Part shown: piece by piece, positions 43,663-54,700 of the stretch
Layout: each line of letters starts with the position of its first letter
Position numbering within the stretch: the first letter of the stretch is position 1
Assembly (NCBI RefSeq): GCF_000219625.1
Contig: NC_018209.1
Coordinates: 186,001 to 250,000 of the forward strand
From: Zymoseptoria tritici IPO323
Lineage: Eukaryota > Ascomycota > Dothideomycetes > Mycosphaerellales > Mycosphaerellaceae
DNA: 64,000 nt
Reading direction: 5' to 3'
Made by a program: the position numbers and the translations under genes
The notes under the pieces: generated by a model
The model's database searches: none
The model's input: only the letters and a program-made list of their open reading frames with translations
What the model was told of the DNA's origin: nothing

Positions 43663-44883
43663 ATGCCCGCAATCATGGAAGAGGAAGAGTCGTCAACAGC
43701 TCCAGCCGTCCTGCCATTCCCACCAGTCACCAAATCCCACATCATGCACTGCTCGTTCCACTCCTGGCATCCCAAGTACCGCACGATTACCCCGAAGGCC
43801 CGCCTAATTCGCCTCACGAAGCCATTTTTGGACTACCTTCGCGCAGACGGCATTATCCTACCGTCCGACGACGCCGAAAACGACGAAAGCGACAGCGGGT
43901 TCTACTCGGCCAGTGATGCTCAAGAGGAGGACGATTCAGATGATGACGATGTCGATATCGCGGCAGACTGGAGAGAAGTACATGAGACGATCCAGAGCAC
44001 CATTGAAGAGCTGGGCGGCAAAGTGGTACCCAAACTCAACTGGTCCGCGCCCAAGGATGCAACATGGATGAACGCAAATACTATGGAATGCCGCACGCCA
44101 AACGACGTGTATCTCCTGTTAAAGAGCTCTGATTTTGTTACATGGGACTTGGAACACGCTTTCGACGACTGCGTGGAGTCGCCAGATTCAGAGCTCAGTC
44201 AAGACGACATACCTTTCCACCTCGTCCTTCGCAAGAGCGTGCCGACCTTCAACCCTTCTGTGGAATTCAGATGTTTTGTCAGAGAGCGAAAGCTATTGTG
44301 CATCTGCCAGCGAGACCTGAATCACTACGACTTTCTGGAAAAGATGCAAGGACAACTACAATCGATGATCAAGGAGTTCTTCGACGTCAGACTACGAGAT
44401 TCATTTCCAGATGAGAGCTTCGTGTTCGACGTCTACATTCCGCAACCCTTCAATCGAGTATGGCTGGTCGATGTCAATCCTTGGGCTCCGCGCACGGATC
44501 CCATCTTGTTCAGCTGGCTGGAACTTCTCGACATGCAAGCACCGCAGGAGCCAGAGTTCTCTGATGCGAGCCATGACTTCGTCCGGCTATCGATTGCAGG
44601 AACCGATCAGACAGCCGCTACACCGACCGGAGATGCTGGGTCTCACTCCGATTCAGACAGTGACGAAGATGAGGATGCTGATGAGGAGTTATGGCTGCCG
44701 GAGCTGAGACTTGTACGGAAGTCTGACCCTGAAGCCTATAACTTTAGTACCCAGCAATACAGCGCGCATAAGCTGCCGAAAGATGTCGTCGACGCTAGTC
44801 AAAGTGGTGAAGGCTTGAGAGAGTTTGCTCGGGACTGGCAGAATATACTCGAGCAGCGGAAGCAAGAGGACGCGGCGGAGTAG
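43663..44883 (+). CDS. cdc123: Cdc123, eIF2 assembly factor (D123 family)
   Basis: 406 aa, single exon, ATG at 43663. Signatures: '[23 protein letters not shown]' near the start, '[21 protein letters not shown]', '[35 protein letters not shown]' (broken here only by reading), and '[21 protein letters not shown]', where Asp/Asn of an ATP-grasp-like fold bind Mg-ATP. Two acidic insertions are disordered. Cdc123 assembles the eIF2 complex by acting on the gamma subunit. The eIF2-alpha gene is 11 kb away in the same window; this is probably coincidence. Confidence 0.93.
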   Translation: MPAIMEEEESSTAPAVLPFPPVTKSHIMHCSFHSWHPKYRTITPKARLIRLTKPFLDYLRADGIILPSDDAENDESDSGFYSASDAQEEDDSDDDDVDIAADWREVHETIQSTIEELGGKVVPKLNWSAPKDATWMNANTMECRTPNDVYLLLKSSDFVTWDLEHAFDDCVESPDSELSQDDIPFHLVLRKSVPTFNPSVEFRCFVRERKLLCICQRDLNHYDFLEKMQGQLQSMIKEFFDVRLRDSFPDESFVFDVYIPQPFNRVWLVDVNPWAPRTDPILFSWLELLDMQAPQEPEFSDASHDFVRLSIAGTDQTAATPTGDAGSHSDSDSDEDEDADEELWLPELRLVRKSDPEAYNFSTQQYSAHKLPKDVVDASQSGEGLREFARDWQNILEQRKQEDAAE

Positions 44884-45196
44884 TCGGACTGAAGGACCAG
44901 CATTGACAGAAAGCCTCACAAAGGCGTTGTGATACCTTCGGTACTGGAGGAACCGTGGTCCTTTGAGTCATTGGGCACTGCTTGGGCACTCGCAGGCATC
45001 CCTGGTCGCTTCAATCTCGGTGGCTTTGTGGAGGCTTATGACGGAACCAAGAACTTGACCGACCATTTGAAACACTCCTATGCTGTGGAGCCTTGTGCAA
45101 ACATTTCATGCAGATAACGACACATCACTCGAAGAAAACAACCTCATTGTGAGGAGATCAATATCACCCTCGAAACAGCACAACACGGACCAAGTC
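44884..45196. other. Spacer, CDC123 to membrane protein
   Basis: The downstream reading frame is open from an ATG at 45080, which would add 39 residues without recognisable features. I prefer the ATG at 45197. Confidence 0.4.
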
Positions 45197-45691
45197 ATGG
45201 AATCCGAAGCTTTCTGGACTATCGAGACTATCAACGATGCACGATCTCGCTGGATAACACTTCAAACACGCTCAAATTGGACCTTCAGAGTGCTTTGTCC
45301 GGTCCTGACCGTCCTCGCCCTCGCAGCGTCAAGAGTCCTCTCCGAACCGATACCAATCTGGTCCATGTCTCTAATCTGGGCGTCCTGGTGGTTCGCAGAT
45401 GCCGCCCTGGAAGTCCTCGCGCACACCGGCTGGAGCGTTCGACTGCCCGGCGTCCAAGAACCTACATGCGTCGTGCCGAAAATCCTCCCCAACACGGCAC
45501 ATCTCAGCGTTCTCGTGGAGGGACACGAGAAGACTTGGCCGAGGGAGAGGGATGTCATTGTGGCTTGGTGGAGGAAGGGTTTGAGAGGGTGTGGATGGGA
45601 AGCTGCGCCGGATAGCAGGTGGTTCAGTGGGGTGTTGGTTGGAGTGGTGTATCTGACTGCAATGGCGGTCATGTTCAGCAGTTCGCGGTGA
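45197..45691 (+). CDS. Putative integral membrane protein of unknown family
   Basis: 164 aa from the ATG at 45197 (203 aa if the in-frame ATG at 45080 is used). Three hydrophobic segments are visible: 'VLCPVLTVLALAASRVL', 'WSMSLIWASWWFADAALEVLA' and the C-terminal 'WFSGVLVGVVYLTAMAVMF', with a polar, Trp- and Arg-containing loop between the last two. No family is recognised. The absence of frame breaks, codon quality and reasonable N-terminus (MESEAFWTIETIND) support a real gene. Confidence 0.5.
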   Translation: MESEAFWTIETINDARSRWITLQTRSNWTFRVLCPVLTVLALAASRVLSEPIPIWSMSLIWASWWFADAALEVLAHTGWSVRLPGVQEPTCVVPKILPNTAHLSVLVEGHEKTWPRERDVIVAWWRKGLRGCGWEAAPDSRWFSGVLVGVVYLTAMAVMFSSSR

Positions 45692-46313
45692 ATCAAGCTG
45701 CCGAGAGACACAAGGCCGGTGCCCTTGATAGAGTTACTGGCAGCCATGGGTATCATGACCCGGGCAGGAACGACCAGATGAATACATGACCAACCGTATT
45801 CGTCTTGAGGTTAAAGGACGCCAAAGACAATGCAAATGATGCATGTCTGTTCGGGAGATTCTCTTGTGCACCCTCCTTCCCCTCACTTAAGAGCGTGGAC
45901 TTCGAAAAAGAAGTCTGAAAGGCGCACCTTCTGTTCCCGGTGAAAACGTAAACGTATTCGATCGATCTACCGACGCTCCGTTCTAAACGATCCCATTGCC
46001 CAAAGGCGGGAACGCTCAGGCAAGTGCCAAGCACCTGCGACGCCGGGGGTTTGTGTTGCTTTGAAGGGGGTTGTTGGGAAGAGTGTAGCTGCTGTGGCAG
46101 ACCTGGAAAAAGTAGTCAATTGGGCCCCATCGTTGGATATAGCGGGCGAGACTTCCACGCCGTCATTTCTTCTGACATACAGCAACCCCTAAAAGTCAAC
46201 AGACCAAAGTCTCCGCGATGGTCGTAGAAGCATCATGCAGAACGCCGAAGCAAAGTGCCTTTCCCTAAACCTCAACCTCCGATTCCTCTACCTGAACGCC
46301 GATGCAGAACATC
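45692..46313. other. Convergent spacer
   Basis: Between the membrane-protein gene and the 3' end of the PRPP synthetase gene. No feature is recognised. Confidence 0.45.
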
Positions 46314-48119
46314 TCAATCCATGAGATAGTAGAGACTGCTGATGCTCTCGCCGTGATGATTGCGACGAATGGCTTCAGACAGCAGATTGCTCACGTCGAG
46401 CACAATCAGCTTCCTGGTACCTTTGCGTTTCGCATCCGGAATGGGGAAAGCGTTCGTGACGATGACAGCCTCGATCTCGTCGCATTCGTCCAATTGTTGC
46501 AAAGCATCGCCGCCGAATAAGCCGTGCGTGGCCATGCAGTACACTTTTGTCGCGCCGCCTCGTTTGACCACAGTCTCCGCTGCTGCGATCCAGGATCCAG
46601 CTTTGTCAATCATGTCGTCCACGATGATGACAGCCTTTTCGCGGACGTTGCCAACCAGCGTGACGTGGGTCTCGATTTCCGGGTTCTGGAGATTCTCTTC
46701 TTCTTCCTCGTCTGAGTGTGTCGCGTCGCCGGTACCACCCAAGCCAGTTCCATGATGGCCACTAGCCCATCGGGAGGAAGCTACCGACGTGAAAGACTGC
46801 ATCATATGGTCGGGAGTGGCCTCATCCTCGTCGCTTGATCGCCGTTGACCACGTTGTGTCGAATATTGAGATGCACTTGGCGAGGGTACATCATCATCGA
46901 CAATGTGGCCGTGAATGAGGCGCCCAGTGATGACATCCCTCGCTCGTTCATCGGTGTCGTCGTCTCCTTCGGGCTCTTCGTAACCGTCCTCATCGGCGAA
47001 ACGAGCAGATGCGATGCTGGGTACCGTGTGCGCGCGCGAGACTCCCGGCTCAGGCAGCGCTTCTGCAGGACTCTCGTGAGCACCGTTTGTCTGATCAGGT
47101 CCCGTGGCCCGACCCAGTGGACTGGGTGCCATGTCGCCGTTTGCGTGACGGGGATTGGAAGTGACTGCACGGTGCTGTGATCGGTGCTCGCCGTTCGCAC
47201 GATGTCCTAGTTGTCTTCGCGCCCAGTCGTGCTCTCGTGGTGCGTGAGCATCGTGAGAAACACCCCTGCTTCCCTTGTCTTCATGATCCTGGCTCAGATC
47301 TGAGCTTCCGTCCAGACCTAGACTCTCAAGCATGACCGAATTGAGCATGCTGGCGGGCATCTTCGGTTTGCGCTGATCTGTAGTCACGATGCCGAAGCTC
47401 AGGCCGAGTCTGTCGGCCAAGCTGGTCACTCGTTTTGTACCTCCCGGGTTCTTGCTTACAACAACACTGTTCTCCCAATCGTTGACATTGAGGCGTATCC
47501 ATCGAGTGAGGAGAGGTTCGGCGGTCAAGTTGTCGATTGGGCATTTGAAGAAGCCTTGCATCTGTGTTGCGTGAAGGTCGATGGTGATAACGTGGTTTAC
47601 GCCGGCCACGTTCATGAGGTTGGCGATCATCCGAGCTGCGATGGCGCCGCGATGGGCCTTCTTCTTCGACTGGCGCGAGTAGGGGAAGTACGGCATCACA
47701 GCTGAATGCGAAGTCAGCACCTTCGGGAAGACATAATCAACACCACTTTGACCCACCAGTGACGGAGCGCGCAGAGCCTCCCTTGCAGGCATTGATCATG
47801 ATGAGCATCTCCATAATGTTGTCATTGATTCTGAAGAGTCAGCGCGAACAGTAGAAGAGGACATTGGCCAACCTACTCGCCGCTTCCGCTCTGCACAATG
47901 AAGACATCTTGGTCGCGGACCGAGGTCTCTTTACCGCGAGTGTCAGCGCAACGATCCTCGAGCCACTCCACCAGAAACTCGCGTACTGATTTCGACCGAT
48001 GTCTCGCCATTGCTGAATTTCTTCAAGTCGACCTTGGACGGTTTCTGCCCGAGTCGGTCGCAGATGGCCTCGACCAGGTGGGGGTGCGACGAGCCGGAGA
48101 AGATGCAGACGGACCGCAT
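46314..48119 (-). CDS. Ribose-phosphate pyrophosphokinase (PRPP synthetase) with long internal insertion
   Basis: Four exons: 48119-47987, 47928-47877, 47830-47757 and 47701-46314, giving 548 aa. It makes PRPP from ribose-5-phosphate and ATP for nucleotide, His and Trp synthesis. The start 'MRSVCIFSGSSHPHLVEAICDRLG' and 'KKFSNGETSVEI' are restored by splicing, then 'SVRDQDVFIVQSGSGE', 'INDNIMEMLIMINACKGGSA', 'AVMPYFPYSRQSKKKAHRGAI', the catalytic-metal 'DLHATQMQGFF', 'KNPGGTKRV' and the PRPP loop 'AVIIVDDMIDKAGS'. About 190 residues of polar, acidic, disordered sequence interrupt the domain between 'VTTDQRKPKM' and 'ETHVTLVGNV', the place where fungal Prs5-type subunits carry non-homologous insertions. 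Intron 2 is only 46 nt. Confidence 0.93.
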
Positions 48120-49329
48120 GGCGCCGATGTTCGTCAGGGGGAAGAGGAAGTGGATTGGGTGGTGTTAGATGACCTCCAGTGAGGCATCGTCCGGAGAGGC
48201 ACGCAAGAAAGCGGAGTGAATGTTGATTTGCACATGTCAAATCTCAGAAGTTTGAAGGCTCAGTAGTCAGATTCGAGGGGTGACGTTTTCTGCGCGCGCC
48301 AAGAATCAAGCTGTCCAAAAGCTCAAGCTGCCGATAGACACGTGCGTGACTTCCTTGTTTGGAGACAGCTTAGGGTTAGGGTTAGGGTCAAGGCTGTGAA
48401 GATGGTCCTATATGGATGTCGGAGAGCTGCGTGCACTTCCATGTGGGAGGCAGACAGCAATCGTGTATTAGCTACCCGGCAGCTTGTGCAAAGCTAGGCT
48501 CACCAAGGACCTGTCCTGCTTGAGTTGCTGCTCGACTCGGATGTCTGCTGCAACATGCACGAAAACATACAAGTTTAATCCAAGAAGCACATGGATAGCA
48601 GCGGCGCTACCAAGACGAAGGTGCTCGGTGCTGTTGATTGACGACTTTCGTCTTAAATCGACCGCGTGAGCATGTTCGCGCATTGAGATGAGGGCTTTGT
48701 AGTCGTTGAGCTTTGGCATCATGGCCTGGTCGATGCCATGGCATACACGATGGTAACTCCTTTGCCTCACCGACAAGCTATCATGTACGGTTGAAGCTGT
48801 TCGGCGTGGTAGTAGGCAGCCGCAATGAGGACATCCGAAACGGGGCCTTCGTTGCACGTGGACTTTCCAAGGTTGGACCATGAAGATACCTGGTAGCGGT
48901 AGCCAGACAGATGCCGAGCCGTATAGCATGGATGAAGGCAAGCGAACGACCGCGTACCGCTGGACAGAAGTAATCAGTTGGACAAATGTCAACATCAATA
49001 CAGAGACTCTACCAACACCGTCTCGAGGGGCGAGAGTCGGACAGAAGGCGACGTCTCGTGAAGTTGGAGTTGGTGAACCTGAACTGAACGTCGTTGTCTT
49101 GGAGGGAGCTGCAGCAAACACGTCATCAGCGGAGAAATCTGTCCCTTTGCTTTGTGCCCTGCCTGCCAACCTGCCTTGCGCTTGAATGAGCCCACGCACA
49201 ACTTCTCACCTACCACCTGTTTCCTCCTACCCACAACACCACCCTCGACTCGACGACACCGCCGCGCCGCAGTCTACATCCAACGACCTCACATCTCTTC
49301 CTCCATCACCTCACCACCTCGCCGTCGCA
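48120..49329. promoter_or_regulatory. Divergent promoter, PRPP synthetase / Pom33-like
   Basis: 1.2 kb between divergent starts, with three perfect TTAGGG units at 48370-48387. A 243-codon open frame (49199-48468, minus) starts at GTG and has no family match; its last 80 codons contain one hydrophobic stretch. I cannot call it a gene. The right end is a C/A-rich leader for the gene at 49330. Confidence 0.45.
48370..48387 (+). repeat. Interstitial telomere-like tract, (TTAGGG)3
   Basis: Three exact TTAGGG units, 251 bp upstream of the PRPP synthetase start codon. This is the telomere unit of filamentous fungi and the recognition word of TTAGGG-binding factors (Tbf1/Teb1-like Myb proteins). 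Confidence 0.85.
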
Positions 49330-50249
49330 ATGGCTCCACCAGCTGCCACCGCCGGGCAATCGCTCCAAGAGCGCTTGTTGACCGTGGCTCAGACGCTCCA
49401 GTTCGCTTGGTTCATCGGACACGTCACTCTGCTGTTCTCCACCATCCGATACAGCTTGAGCTATGTTACCTTCAAGTACTACAGCCGCTGGGCACAGTTC
49501 AGCTACCGCACAGCCTTCGTGGCCGCCGCCGTCACCTACGGAATCGTCGTCTTCAAGGGATACCGCGCACGCGCTAAGAGTGGAAAGGCGCAGGCGAGCC
49601 CGTTGGCCATGGCTGGAGATGAAAACGTTCAATACTTGGGTAAGCAGACAACAACAGCGGGACCTCGCATGCCGCCTGCAAAGAGGATCATCCGCTAACA
49701 CATCGAACTGCAGCAATGGCCTTGACTTGGCTATTCTCGAAGCAATACCCTCTCGCCATGCTTCCGTTCACCATCTACAGCACCTTCCATGTGCTCACCT
49801 ACACCCGCTCGGTACTCCTTCCAACCCTCCAGCCACCACCAGTCACCCCCGCTGGCCAGAAGCCCGCTTCTTCCGGTCTCGGCGACACCATCGGCCGCTT
49901 CGTCAAGGACTACTATGATGCCAGCATGTCGTTGGTCGCAGGCCTCGAACTGGCATTGTGGTTCCGCATTCTCGGCTCTGCCATCCTCTTTCAGAAGGGC
50001 AGCTGGATCATCCTCGCGCTCTACACCGTCTTCCTCCGTGCTCGCATCAGCCAGAGCACCTTCGTGCAAGGCACAATCAAGCAGATCGGATCTCGAGGCG
50101 ATGCTCTCGTCAACCGCCAGGACATGCCACCGGCCGCTCGTCAAACCTGGGAGACTGCCAAGAACGTGCTCAAGCAGGTGCACGACCAGACCGACATCAA
50201 CCGCTACCTTGGAAACGCTCCCGCTCAGGCGCCGAAGAAGGCCCAGTAA
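49330..50249 (+). CDS. TMEM33/Pom33 family ER and nuclear-envelope membrane protein
   Basis: 281 aa from two exons (49330-49639 and 49714-50249; 74-nt intron GTAAGC...TGCAG). Several hydrophobic helices are clear: 'LQFAWFIGHVTLLFSTI', 'AAVTYGIVVF', 'ALTWLFSKQYPLAMLPFTIY' and 'LALWFRILGSAILF...WIILALYTVFLRARI'. The string 'RARISQSTFVQGTI' and the C-terminal amphipathic part match Pom33/Per33 of yeast, Tts1 of fission yeast and human TMEM33. These proteins shape ER tubules and help distribute nuclear pores. The ATG at 49330 (GTCGCAATGGCT) is chosen over upstream in-frame codons. Confidence 0.88.
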
Positions 50250-51047
50250 GCGCAGCGCAACACCAAAACGAAACTATGACGGCAGAAGCATCTACTTTGG
50301 CGATGGAGTTTGATCGCAAGGAAAAGTTGGCAGCAAGGGCAGACAAGTTTTGGATGCCTGGAGTGCAATGGATTGAAGGGAGGCTGAGGAGCAGCCGAAA
50401 AGGGCACTCATTACTGCGGCTTGCTCCAACGATTGGGAATGACGCGGGAGACCTAGTGCATACTTTGGCGACATTTGCGATGCTTTGAGTATCGTTAGCG
50501 TTTGCAACACGATGACCTATAGACTTTGCGAATTTTGATAACGTGGCCTCCGTCTCTCGATTGCAATAGCAGCGCTGTGAGTAGCGAGCGCTCTAATCAT
50601 TTGGTCATTGCTTCAGCTGCAGCCTCCCGTGAGACGAGCCTCCTTCCGCTCATGGACAGCTTTGAGATGATCGGCATTGCAAGTATTGAAAGCGTTTCCT
50701 CATTCAGAGTGGTTTCCTACTTGATTGCATAGGCTGGATAGGGCACACTGCCGGCCAGTGACGCTCCCGTCACAGGACTGCACGCACAAAAAGAGCGCAC
50801 GAAGCCGCGACGTGCTTGTGCTGATAAGCCCTTTGCGTCGTCACACGCAGCACCGGTAATCTGTCCCGATTTCCAGTGTATCCGCAAGTCCCGTGCGTCC
50901 TGCTGTCTTCAAGAGAGCACATCTCTTCAGACCAGCGATCCTGAGCCAAAGCCAAATGTTTCATAGATCATTCGCTGCATTCTCCTGCCCAGGCATGCTC
51001 CAGTGATGCCCTTGTGATATGTCCAAACGAAAGTCCTTGCGCATGCT
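50250..51047. other. Convergent spacer
   Basis: 3' sides of the Pom33-like gene and the small zinc-finger gene. No feature is recognised. Confidence 0.5.
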
Positions 51048-51348
51048 CTACGCCCAGACCGTGCTAGGGAAGCACTTTTCCTTCGTCCACGCATCGGAGT
51101 GTGTGCTGGCGTGCTGCTCGAGGATCTTCGTGTTGGTCGCGTCCTTCACCGCAAGTCAGCCTGACGCCCACAGTGTGAGGGCAAGTTGTAGACATAGAAC
51201 TCACGAGATCTTTCCGGCAAAAGGCGCAATTGGTCTTGGGTTTCGCTGCTTTGACGGGTGTGCCGTTGGGATTGACAGGAATACGAGTGCCGGCTGCTTC
51301 GGCCTTTTTGTGCTCGCGGTGGATGCGGTCTTTCTTGGAGATGGGCAT
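51048..51348 (-). CDS. Small C2H2 zinc-finger protein (4F5/SERF-like N-terminus)
   Basis: Two exons (51348-51205 and 51143-51048; 61-nt intron GTGAGT...GTGAAG) encode 79 aa. The N-terminus 'MPISKKDRIHREHKKAEAAG' is basic and helical. The finger is assembled across the splice: 'NCAFCRKDL' + 'DATNTKILEQHASTH', giving Cys-x2-Cys ... His-x3-His, followed by 'WTKEKCFPS'. This resembles the small 4F5-plus-zinc-finger proteins conserved in fungi and plants; their role is unclear. Without splicing the frame would lose both His ligands, which supports the intron. It shares a 416-bp divergent promoter with PMS1. Confidence 0.85.
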
Positions 51349-51764
51349 AGTTGCGGTGAGGGTCGGCGAAGTGAGAGAGGTTCGATCGTGAGTGGAGTGT
51401 CTTCGGGCGTGTCGTTGCGTCGGGAGAAATTCTTATTGTCGAGTGGTTGGTCTTTGTTGTAAAGGTGAAGTGAGGTGGTGGGGAGGAAAAAAGTCCCTGG
51501 TTCACGCCGGACTCTCTCATGATCGCGCTTGCTTCCCCGGATTTTCTCGTGGCGCGAACGCGAGACCAGGCAGACATCTTTTTCACGCGCTGGACAAAGT
51601 GCTTCGAACATTGCCATCATGGAGATCAGACATTTACATCACCTCATTTCTGGTGAGAAGCCCTTATTCAATTCATCCGGCCTGTCCAGCGTCGCCTTCA
51701 ACTCCATCTCGACGGAATTCTCATCAACGATTTCAAGGCTCTACGCCATGACTTGAACCCGACC
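51349..51764. promoter_or_regulatory. Divergent promoter, zinc-finger gene / PMS1
   Basis: 416 bp. An upstream ORF of 45 codons (ATG 51619, TGA 51754-51756) ends 8 nt before the PMS1 start codon and would lie in the PMS1 leader if transcription starts upstream of it. Confidence 0.4.
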
Positions 51765-54700
51765 ATGGCCACCATCAAGGCCATCGAGCAACGCTCCGTC
51801 CACCAAATCCAATCCGGCCAGGTCATTGTAGACCTCAACTCGGTCGTCAAGGAGCTCGTCGAGAATTCTCTAGATGCCGGTGCCACATCCATCGAAATTC
51901 GTTTCAAGAACCAAGGACTTGATTCGATTGAAGTCCAGGACAATGGCAAGGGCATCGCGCCGGACGATTACGATACAGTCGCCTTGAAGCATCATACTTC
52001 CAAGCTATCAACATATGAGGACCTCACATCACTGGACACTTTCGGCTTCCGAGGCGAAGCCTTGTCGTCACTCTGCGCTCTGTCGAGGTTTCGTGTCCTG
52101 ACGGCTCGCGCGGAAGATGGAGCGATCGGGAAGCTCCTCGAGTTCGAGGTGTCGGGCCGGCTGAAAGGCACTTCAGTCACTGCTGCGCAAAGAGGGACTA
52201 CCGTCTTCGTCGAGGACATTTTCCACAATCTGCCGGTCCGCCGCAAAGAACTGGAGAAGAATGTGAAGCGAGACTACACCAAAGCCATCACTTTGTTGTA
52301 TGCTTATGCCTGCATCAGCGTGGGAGTACGCTTCACGGTCAGCAACTTGATGCCAAAGGGTAAGAAAGTCATTGTCTTCTCCACGAAGTCCAACACAACT
52401 ACAAAGGAGAACATCACAAATGTGTTCGGGACGAAGACCCTACTTGCGCTTATCAGACTGGATCTACGCCTGGAAATGGAGCCGAGAAACGGTCCCAGCA
52501 CGCAAGGTGCCCGCAACTGGTCCACACAAGCCGCCGATCGTGCCATGGAGGTACGTGTGGAAGGGCACATCTCTAGACCAGTCTTCGGAGAAGGTCGGCA
52601 AGCACCCGATCGACAAATGTTCTTCGTCAACTCTCGTCCTTGCGGACTACCGCAGGTAGCCAAGGCGTTCAACGAGGTATACAAGTCTTTCAACGTCTCC
52701 CAATCTCCTTTTGTGTTCGCCAATTTGATCATGGACACGAATGCGTACGATGTCAATGTTTCACCAGACAAGCGGACCATCATGCTGCACGATCAGACTG
52801 CCCTGCTCGAAAGTCTGAAGGCGAGTCTTGCAGGTCTCTTCGAGAACACCGATCACACTGTGCCGCAATCAACTCTGCCCGCGCGCAAGCTCCCGGCCTA
52901 TCAGCCACTAACAGTGAGTGGACCCACGGCGGCGAGAAAAGCCTCGACTGGTGCCCTCAGCGATGATGAGGAGGAGAGCGCAGACGAAGCCGAAAATCCA
53001 AAGCCTCTTCAAGCACCTCACGCAGCACGATCGACATCTCCGTCAAATCTCATTCACGATTGGGTAGGAAGAGACTGCGAACCACGCAAAGAGTTGGGGG
53101 CGCCTCGACGCGTAAATACAGCACCCAGCTTAGATGTGGCTCCAGCAGGCGATGTGCCGCCAGCTCGGAGAACGGCGCTTGGTCTGACGCTCGACGCTCC
53201 ATCAAATGCCGTACCTGCAGTTATGGCAGAACCTGATGTGTTGATCGACGGTGACCGTTCACTCCCACCGGCCTCGCATTCGAATACGCAGAAGCCAAGC
53301 AATAGGCCAAGCCAAGACGCAGTGATCAACCCTGATCCGCTGAGCACTCCATACGGCGACCTGTTTTCGCAAATACCGCTCATGTCTATGGATAACGAAC
53401 GCCAGTCCAGCGCCGGCAACGAACAAGCGCAAGCCGGCGAGCGTGCTGCACCAGAAGCCCCCCAGGAACAGGAAGCCGCACCTGAGCCGGCACAATCAGA
53501 CGAAGAAATGGAAGTCGAGGATAAGATTCAAGATGCTCCAAGTCTGCCGTCGACATTGAAAAAGACGGCACCTGGAGTTGTCCAGAATGCCTTCGATCGG
53601 ATGCGACCCAATCGCACTCCATTGCAGAGCGCGGACATCATCGTCGGCGACACCAAAACCACGACCCTTATCGGTAACAGCCCGCCGTACAAGAAGCGAC
53701 GGATTCACAAGGTTGAGAACTCTCAAGCAGTCGCAAAATTCGGTGCTAGTCCGCTTCTCGCAATGGGGCTGCGAAGAAACTTCGCTGCGCCTGGCTCTCA
53801 GCTTCATCTGGAAAGCAGTGCACCGTCTGCTGATGGCACCGACAACGAGACTGATGACGATGCATCAGACGCTGATGAAGACGGAACAGAGATAAGCGTT
53901 CATGCGAAAACTCCGACTGTTGAGGTGAATGCAACCGAGCAGAGCCCTTCCTCTGACCCTTTGGATGACCTTGCCCCTGCACCCGCTAACGACGACGAAT
54001 GGGACGAGACATATGTCGATGAAGCCGAGGAGAGAGTGAAGCAAGACGCGAAGATTGCTCGGCTCATCCATGAGGCTGAGATTGCAGCTGCATCTCCTAC
54101 TGAAGAGAACCTTAGGCGGGCCACTCAGATGATGAAGAACAGCGGCAATCGCAAGGACTCAACGTTACGTCTTACGCAGACTGTCAAGACCTCCTCGGCG
54201 ACCATTGCGAAAGACATTCGCCGTCTGAATGCGCATCGAGAACATGGCTCAAATACTGGCAACGCGGATGCCACACTGAAAAACGCCATCGTGAAAGATG
54301 GACTTAACGATGTCGAAGCTGAGGATCGGCTGTCATTGACCGTTTCCAAGAGCGACTTTGCGCGAATGAGAATTGTGGGGCAGTTCAACCTGGGCTTTGT
54401 TCTCGCCTTGAGATCCGGAGGAGGTGACCGAGAGGAAGACGATCTTTTCATCATCGACCAACACGCTGCCGACGAGAAGTACAATTACGAGCGCTTGCAG
54501 CGGACAGTCACTTTGCAGAGTCAACGTCTCGTCCGGCCCAAGGTTCTCGAACTGACCGCTGTCGAACAAGAGATCATCATCAACCACAGCGATGCTCTGA
54601 AAGCAAATGGATTCGATATTGAAAGCTCATCCCACCTCGACGAGGAGGGCGATGAAGTCGGAACTCGCGAGTGCCGACTGCTGACCCTTCCCATGAGCAA

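Noticed and set aside
48468..49199. 243-codon minus-strand open frame upstream of the PRPP synthetase gene
   Set aside because: No ATG near the start and no recognisable domain. One hydrophobic stretch near the end is not enough to call a gene, though transcription data could change this.
51753..51764. PMS1 starting four codons earlier (NPT before MATIK)
   Set aside because: The earlier codon is TTG; the ATG at 51765 matches the conserved family start.
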